The translations under genes and the position numbers were made by a program. From positions 1 through 44,181 of the forward strand of contig CALXFE010000012.1 in NCBI GenBank assembly GCA_944387545.1: DNA of 44,181 nt, written 5' to 3'. Source of the stretch: an uncultured Clostridia bacterium (GTDB taxonomy: Bacteria > Bacillota > Clostridia > TANB77 > CAG-508). Below, one piece after another: positions 41,056-44,181 of the stretch; positions within the stretch are counted from its first letter, which is position 1, and the number at the start of each line of letters is the position of its first letter. The notes beneath the pieces were generated by a model. The model was not told the DNA's origin. It worked only from the letters and a program-made list of their open reading frames with translations, and ran no database searches.

Positions 41056-43794
41056 TTATCGATTTCTATTTTTACTTAGTGGTGTCCATAACCCTAAAGT
41101 CTCTTTTGGCACTTTTCCATGATTGCTACATTGTTCTGGAAGATTATCTTCTGTGAAAATTTCTGTGTATATATTTGTACAATTCCTTGATGCTAAACAA
41201 CCTGTCGTTCTGCATACAGTTCTTTCTACGATGCCTTCTGGTCTTACAAAAGTGGCACCTGGTAAATCTTTATGTATGTCTGTCATAACGGCATCCCAGA
41301 TTTGTCCTGCTGGATTTCCACTAAAATATACGGTTTCACTATTATCATATCCATACCATGTTGCAGCTGCATAATATGGTGTAAATCCACAAAGCCATCT
41401 ATCATAATCATTATCTGTTGTTCCTGTTTTGGCTGCTACATCCATCCCTGGGATTGCACAATAAGTTGCTGTTCCTCCTGATTTTACTGGTTCTTGTATA
41501 ATCGTTTTCATAATATATGCATTCTGCTTAGAAATCACTTGTCTTGTTTCTTGTTTTGATATTAAAACAACATTTCCATTAGCATCTGTTACATTTGTAT
41601 AAAATGTTGGTGTGATATATACACCGTCATTTGCAATTGTACCATAAGCTGATGCCATCTCTAATGGGCTAACACCACTTGTCATTCCGCCTAATGCTAA
41701 ACTTAATACATTATCTGTATTTGAATCTAGAGAAGTGATTCCCATATTTTGCAAATATTCTAATGATTTTTTTGGTGTTAATTCTACTATAATCTTAACT
41801 GCTGGTATATTTTGTGAGGTTCTAATAAAACTTCTTATATTAATTAACCCTTTAAATCCATTATAGTTTTTGGGTTCATAGTTTTTTCCAAATCTTGTGC
41901 TACTATCATCATAAACCGTTGCAGCTGTTATAATCTTTTCTTGCAAAGCTGGTGCCACATCTGCCAAAGGTTTGACACTTGACCCGGTTTGTTTTTCCAT
42001 TTGTGTTGCTCGGTTCCAACCTGCACTTGTTTTTTCTCCAAAGCCTCCTGCCACTGCCACTACTTTTCCTGTTTTATAATCCGCAATTGCCATTCCTGAC
42101 TGACTATGTTCATTTAATAATGTTCCATCACTATTTCTTTCTCTTCCTCTAATGATATACTTTTCTTTTGCATATTCTTCTTCTAATCGATTTTGAATAT
42201 TCATATCTACTGTAGAATGAATGGTAAGTCCGCTACTATATACATAGTTTTTCGCCATTTGTTCTGTCATATTTTTTTCTTCCATCACTTGTTCTACCAC
42301 TTGTGAAATGACTGCATCTGTATGATATGAAAATACACTTCCTCCTATAATTTCTCCTGTACCAAATTGTAGACCATTTTGTACATCTGCAACTGCATTT
42401 TGATATTCATCCTCAGATATATATCCCAATTCTTTCATCTTGTCCAAAACAGTTATTGTCCTATTCTTTATTTTTTCTGAATTATCTACAGTTGTACTAT
42501 ATGGGTTATATGCATTTGGTGAATGATTAATTCCTGCCATAAAAGCACATTCTGCTAAGCTTAAATCTTTTGCACTTTTATTAAAATAGTATTCCGCACC
42601 AAGCTCTACTCCATGTAAATTATTGGCTCCAACAAATAATATGTTTAGATATAATTCTAATATTTGTTCTTTTGATATCATTCTTTCTACTTGATAAGCT
42701 CTTTGCCATTCTCTTATCTTTCTTTTAATACCTTCAATTCCCGTACTTTCATTATCATTTGTTATATTTTTCACTAATTGTTGTGTAATCGTACTTCCAC
42801 CATAACTACTATCCCCATTTAATAATGTATTTGCAATTGCTCCTGCTGTTCTTTTAAAATCAACACCACTATGCTCATAAAATCTCTCATCTTCTATCGC
42901 AATATATGCATCTGGTAAATCATCTGCCATATCTTCTAATGTAATAATTTTTCTTTTTTCATCACCGCTTAAATCTGCAAGTACCGTATTATTTTGGTCT
43001 ACTATAACAGAATTAGATACTTTTATTTCTAAGTCCTCTTTGCTAATTTGTATGTCTTCATTTCCAAACCATCCTAAAAGAAGACCTGCAAAAGCCCAAA
43101 TCCCTGCTATTACTAACAATAGTGCAAGAATAATCAGTATTAAGAAAAACTTTAAAAAGAATTTTAAAATTCTATGTTTTTTACGTTTTTCTTCCTTTTT
43201 TGCTTTCTTCTCTCTTTTTGCTTGAAGTTTTTCTTCCTTTCTCTGCTTTTTATCTATGTTATGTTCTTCATTTTTTCCTACTTTTTGCCATGTATCGCTT
43301 TTCTTTTTTAGTTTTTCATTGTTTGTCTTTTTTTCGTCTTCTTTTTTTAATTGTTCTTTTATATTTTTGCTTTCTGATTTTTTTACTTTGTCTGTTTTCT
43401 TTTTTTTGCTTTTTTCTTTGTTTTCCTTTTTATCTTTATCCGCTTTATTTTTTTCTAATGTTTGTTTTTTATTTTCTTTATTTTCTTGTATCTTTGTTGG
43501 TCTTTCTTGCAATAAAACAGCTGTCTTAGATTTTATTTCATTTTTTTCTTGAGCCGTTTTATTATTTTGTTCTTTCACATTTATGGTATTTTCTAAAGTT
43601 TTTATCTTTTTACTTGTTTCAGTATCAGATACATGTATTTTGTCTTTTTTTAAAGAGTCTTTACGATGGTTATTTTCAGCCTTCTGGTTTATTTTCTTTG
43701 AAGTGCTATTTTTGGCTTTTTTATGCATTCTTTTTTTATTTAAATTTTGTTTATTATGATTTTTGCTACTTCTCTTTTTCTTCTTTTTTTTCAT
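41056..43794 (-). CDS. Class A penicillin-binding protein (PBP1A type)
   Basis: 912 aa bifunctional peptidoglycan synthase. A very long cytoplasmic N-terminus of about 205 residues, mainly Lys, Glu and Asn, precedes one transmembrane helix (about 208-240). The GT51 glycosyltransferase domain follows (catalytic Glu in IEDERFYEHSGVD; GGSTITQQLVKN). The transpeptidase domain comes next, with SSVK (active Ser, SxxK) in KQTGSSVKPLAD, SQN (SxN) in RTSQNIPAVK, and KTGT in AAKTGTTDND. It ends with a Cys/Pro-containing extension. AGGAGG precedes the ATG. It polymerises and cross-links peptidoglycan. The basic N-terminal arm is far longer than in most PBP1A proteins and may bind nucleic acid, membrane or partner proteins; this is inference. 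Confidence 0.95.
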   Translation of the reverse strand: MKKKKKKRSSKNHNKQNLNKKRMHKKAKNSTSKKINQKAENNHRKDSLKKDKIHVSDTETSKKIKTLENTINVKEQNNKTAQEKNEIKSKTAVLLQERPTKIQENKENKKQTLEKNKADKDKKENKEKSKKKKTDKVKKSESKNIKEQLKKEDEKKTNNEKLKKKSDTWQKVGKNEEHNIDKKQRKEEKLQAKREKKAKKEEKRKKHRILKFFLKFFLILIILALLLVIAGIWAFAGLLLGWFGNEDIQISKEDLEIKVSNSVIVDQNNTVLADLSGDEKRKIITLEDMADDLPDAYIAIEDERFYEHSGVDFKRTAGAIANTLLNGDSSYGGSTITQQLVKNITNDNESTGIEGIKRKIREWQRAYQVERMISKEQILELYLNILFVGANNLHGVELGAEYYFNKSAKDLSLAECAFMAGINHSPNAYNPYSTTVDNSEKIKNRTITVLDKMKELGYISEDEYQNAVADVQNGLQFGTGEIIGGSVFSYHTDAVISQVVEQVMEEKNMTEQMAKNYVYSSGLTIHSTVDMNIQNRLEEEYAKEKYIIRGRERNSDGTLLNEHSQSGMAIADYKTGKVVAVAGGFGEKTSAGWNRATQMEKQTGSSVKPLADVAPALQEKIITAATVYDDSSTRFGKNYEPKNYNGFKGLINIRSFIRTSQNIPAVKIIVELTPKKSLEYLQNMGITSLDSNTDNVLSLALGGMTSGVSPLEMASAYGTIANDGVYITPTFYTNVTDANGNVVLISKQETRQVISKQNAYIMKTIIQEPVKSGGTATYCAIPGMDVAAKTGTTDNDYDRWLCGFTPYYAAATWYGYDNSETVYFSGNPAGQIWDAVMTDIHKDLPGATFVRPEGIVERTVCRTTGCLASRNCTNIYTEIFTEDNLPEQCSNHGKVPKETLGLWTPLSKNRNR

Positions 43795-44108
43795 GCATGA
43801 TACCTCCTTTTGCTATATTTTTTACTACTTTTAGCACCCCAATTATTATCATATATATTAAAGGTTATCTTAAAAAATGTATTTTTATGATTATCTCCCT
43901 TTTATTATTTTTTGAATCTTACAACATTTTCCAAAAAAATACAACTATATTTTAGCATATTTAGACGCAAATTACTAGATTCATTTTGGTTTTTTAAGAA
44001 TTTTTTATTATAAAGAAAATCAACTTTTATCTTGACCACATACAACGTTGTTTTTTATTGAATAGGAAAACTGATTTTTCCTATTCAACAAAAGAAGACT
44101 ACCCAAAA
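43795..44108. other. Intergenic region upstream of the penicillin-binding protein
   Basis: About 310 very AT-rich bases with no gene. It contains the AAAGGAGG site of the penicillin-binding protein gene and a perfect 13-bp hairpin (44058-44088) just inside the insertion-sequence end. I see no defensible promoter. Confidence 0.5.
44058..44088. terminator. 13-bp hairpin next to the insertion sequence
   Basis: TTGAATAGGAAAA (44058-44070) and TTTTCCTATTCAA (44076-44088) with a 5-base loop. It is either a terminator or a structure near the element's target site. Confidence 0.55.
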
Positions 44109-44181
44109 TGTACTGAACCCAAAAAATTGGACATTTTTTGATTAGGTACTAGGCAGCTTGGGAATGAACTCTGTATTGTAC
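44109..44181 (-). mobile_element. End of an IS3-family (IS150-type) insertion sequence, cut by the window edge
   Basis: The terminal sequence TGTACTGAACCC followed closely by TTGGACA at 44109 is the terminal inverted-repeat style of IS150-like IS3 elements (5'-TG end). Directly inside it, on the minus strand, is the last part of an OrfB-type transposase. The rest of the element lies beyond the window. Confidence 0.75.
44149..44181 (-). CDS. IS3-family transposase OrfB, C-terminal fragment
   Basis: Only the last ten codons are present: VQYRVHSQAA then TAG (44149-44151). The (P)VQYR motif close to the stop is the usual C-terminus of IS150-type OrfB (DDE integrase) proteins. The gene continues past the right edge, so whether it is intact cannot be judged. 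Confidence 0.65.
   Translation of the reverse strand, partial: VQYRVHSQAA

Noticed and set aside
43200..43552. Phe/Ser/Leu-rich plus-strand frames opposite the penicillin-binding protein start
   Set aside because: They are complements of the Lys-rich arm, with no ribosome site or family.
1..44181. CRISPR arrays, tRNA and rRNA genes
   Set aside because: No regularly spaced direct repeats and no tRNA cloverleaf or CCA-type ends were seen on either strand; the GTCCC repeats are dispersed, not arrayed.

Overview
The window is a dense, AT-rich stretch of a bacterial chromosome. It looks like a low-GC, Gram-positive, spore-forming Clostridia-type Firmicute. Supporting signs are a SpoVB-type sporulation flippase, VanW, an S11 D-Ala-D-Ala carboxypeptidase, a class A penicillin-binding protein, a zinc-type L31, a T-box leader on valS, strong AGGAGG ribosome binding sites and A/T-ending codons. 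I cannot name a species. No tRNA, rRNA or CRISPR array is visible. The right edge holds the last bases of an IS3/IS150-type element.

Layout. 1-3.5 kb: a translationally coupled pair, a glycoamylase-fold (GH144-like) protein and a GH3 beta-glucosidase. 3.9-4.7 kb: an orphan gene with its own consensus promoter. 4.9-9.5 kb: miaB, a small unknown and mutS. 9.6-13.3 kb: an unknown, rpmE, a small membrane protein, VanW and spoVB. 13.4-16.7 kb: an FtsZ without its C-terminal tail, then a two-gene radical-SAM set of the putative DNA modification/repair type. 16.8-22.3 kb: a two-component system with an FtsX-type ABC transporter. 22.4-27.3 kb: wall enzymes (carboxypeptidase, polysaccharide deacetylase), HAD and metallo-beta-lactamase-fold proteins and two orphan genes. 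27.3-30.3 kb: valS with its T-box. 30.5-36.6 kb: Fe-alcohol dehydrogenase, a membrane-anchored unknown, aldehyde dehydrogenase, a FIST protein and phosphofructokinase. 36.8-40.8 kb: Nudix, VOC, CutA, HD, unknowns, and a MerR regulator fused to half of an ABC ATPase. 41-43.8 kb: penicillin-binding protein 1A. 44.1 kb to the end: IS remnant.

Most striking observation. Four recognisable genes (mutS, spoVB, the response regulator and the aldehyde dehydrogenase) are each split into two frames. In every case the break is at an in-frame CGG codon, and skipping its C (C|GGN, read as Gly) restores a full-length protein. Reading all recognisable genes by eye, I found no other in-frame CGG codon in any of them. 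The only other in-frame CGG codons (five) lie in four unrecognised orphan genes that look less AT-rich than their neighbours. This fits CGG being unreadable in this organism and used, or tolerated, as a +1 frameshift site. A systematic sequencing artefact must be excluded first.

Also notable: a 31-nt REP-like element in four copies and a related roughly 42-nt element in two, intrinsic terminators built into the last codons of two orphan genes, a MerR-type promoter with a 19-bp spacer and dyad, and a glucan-degradation gene pair.
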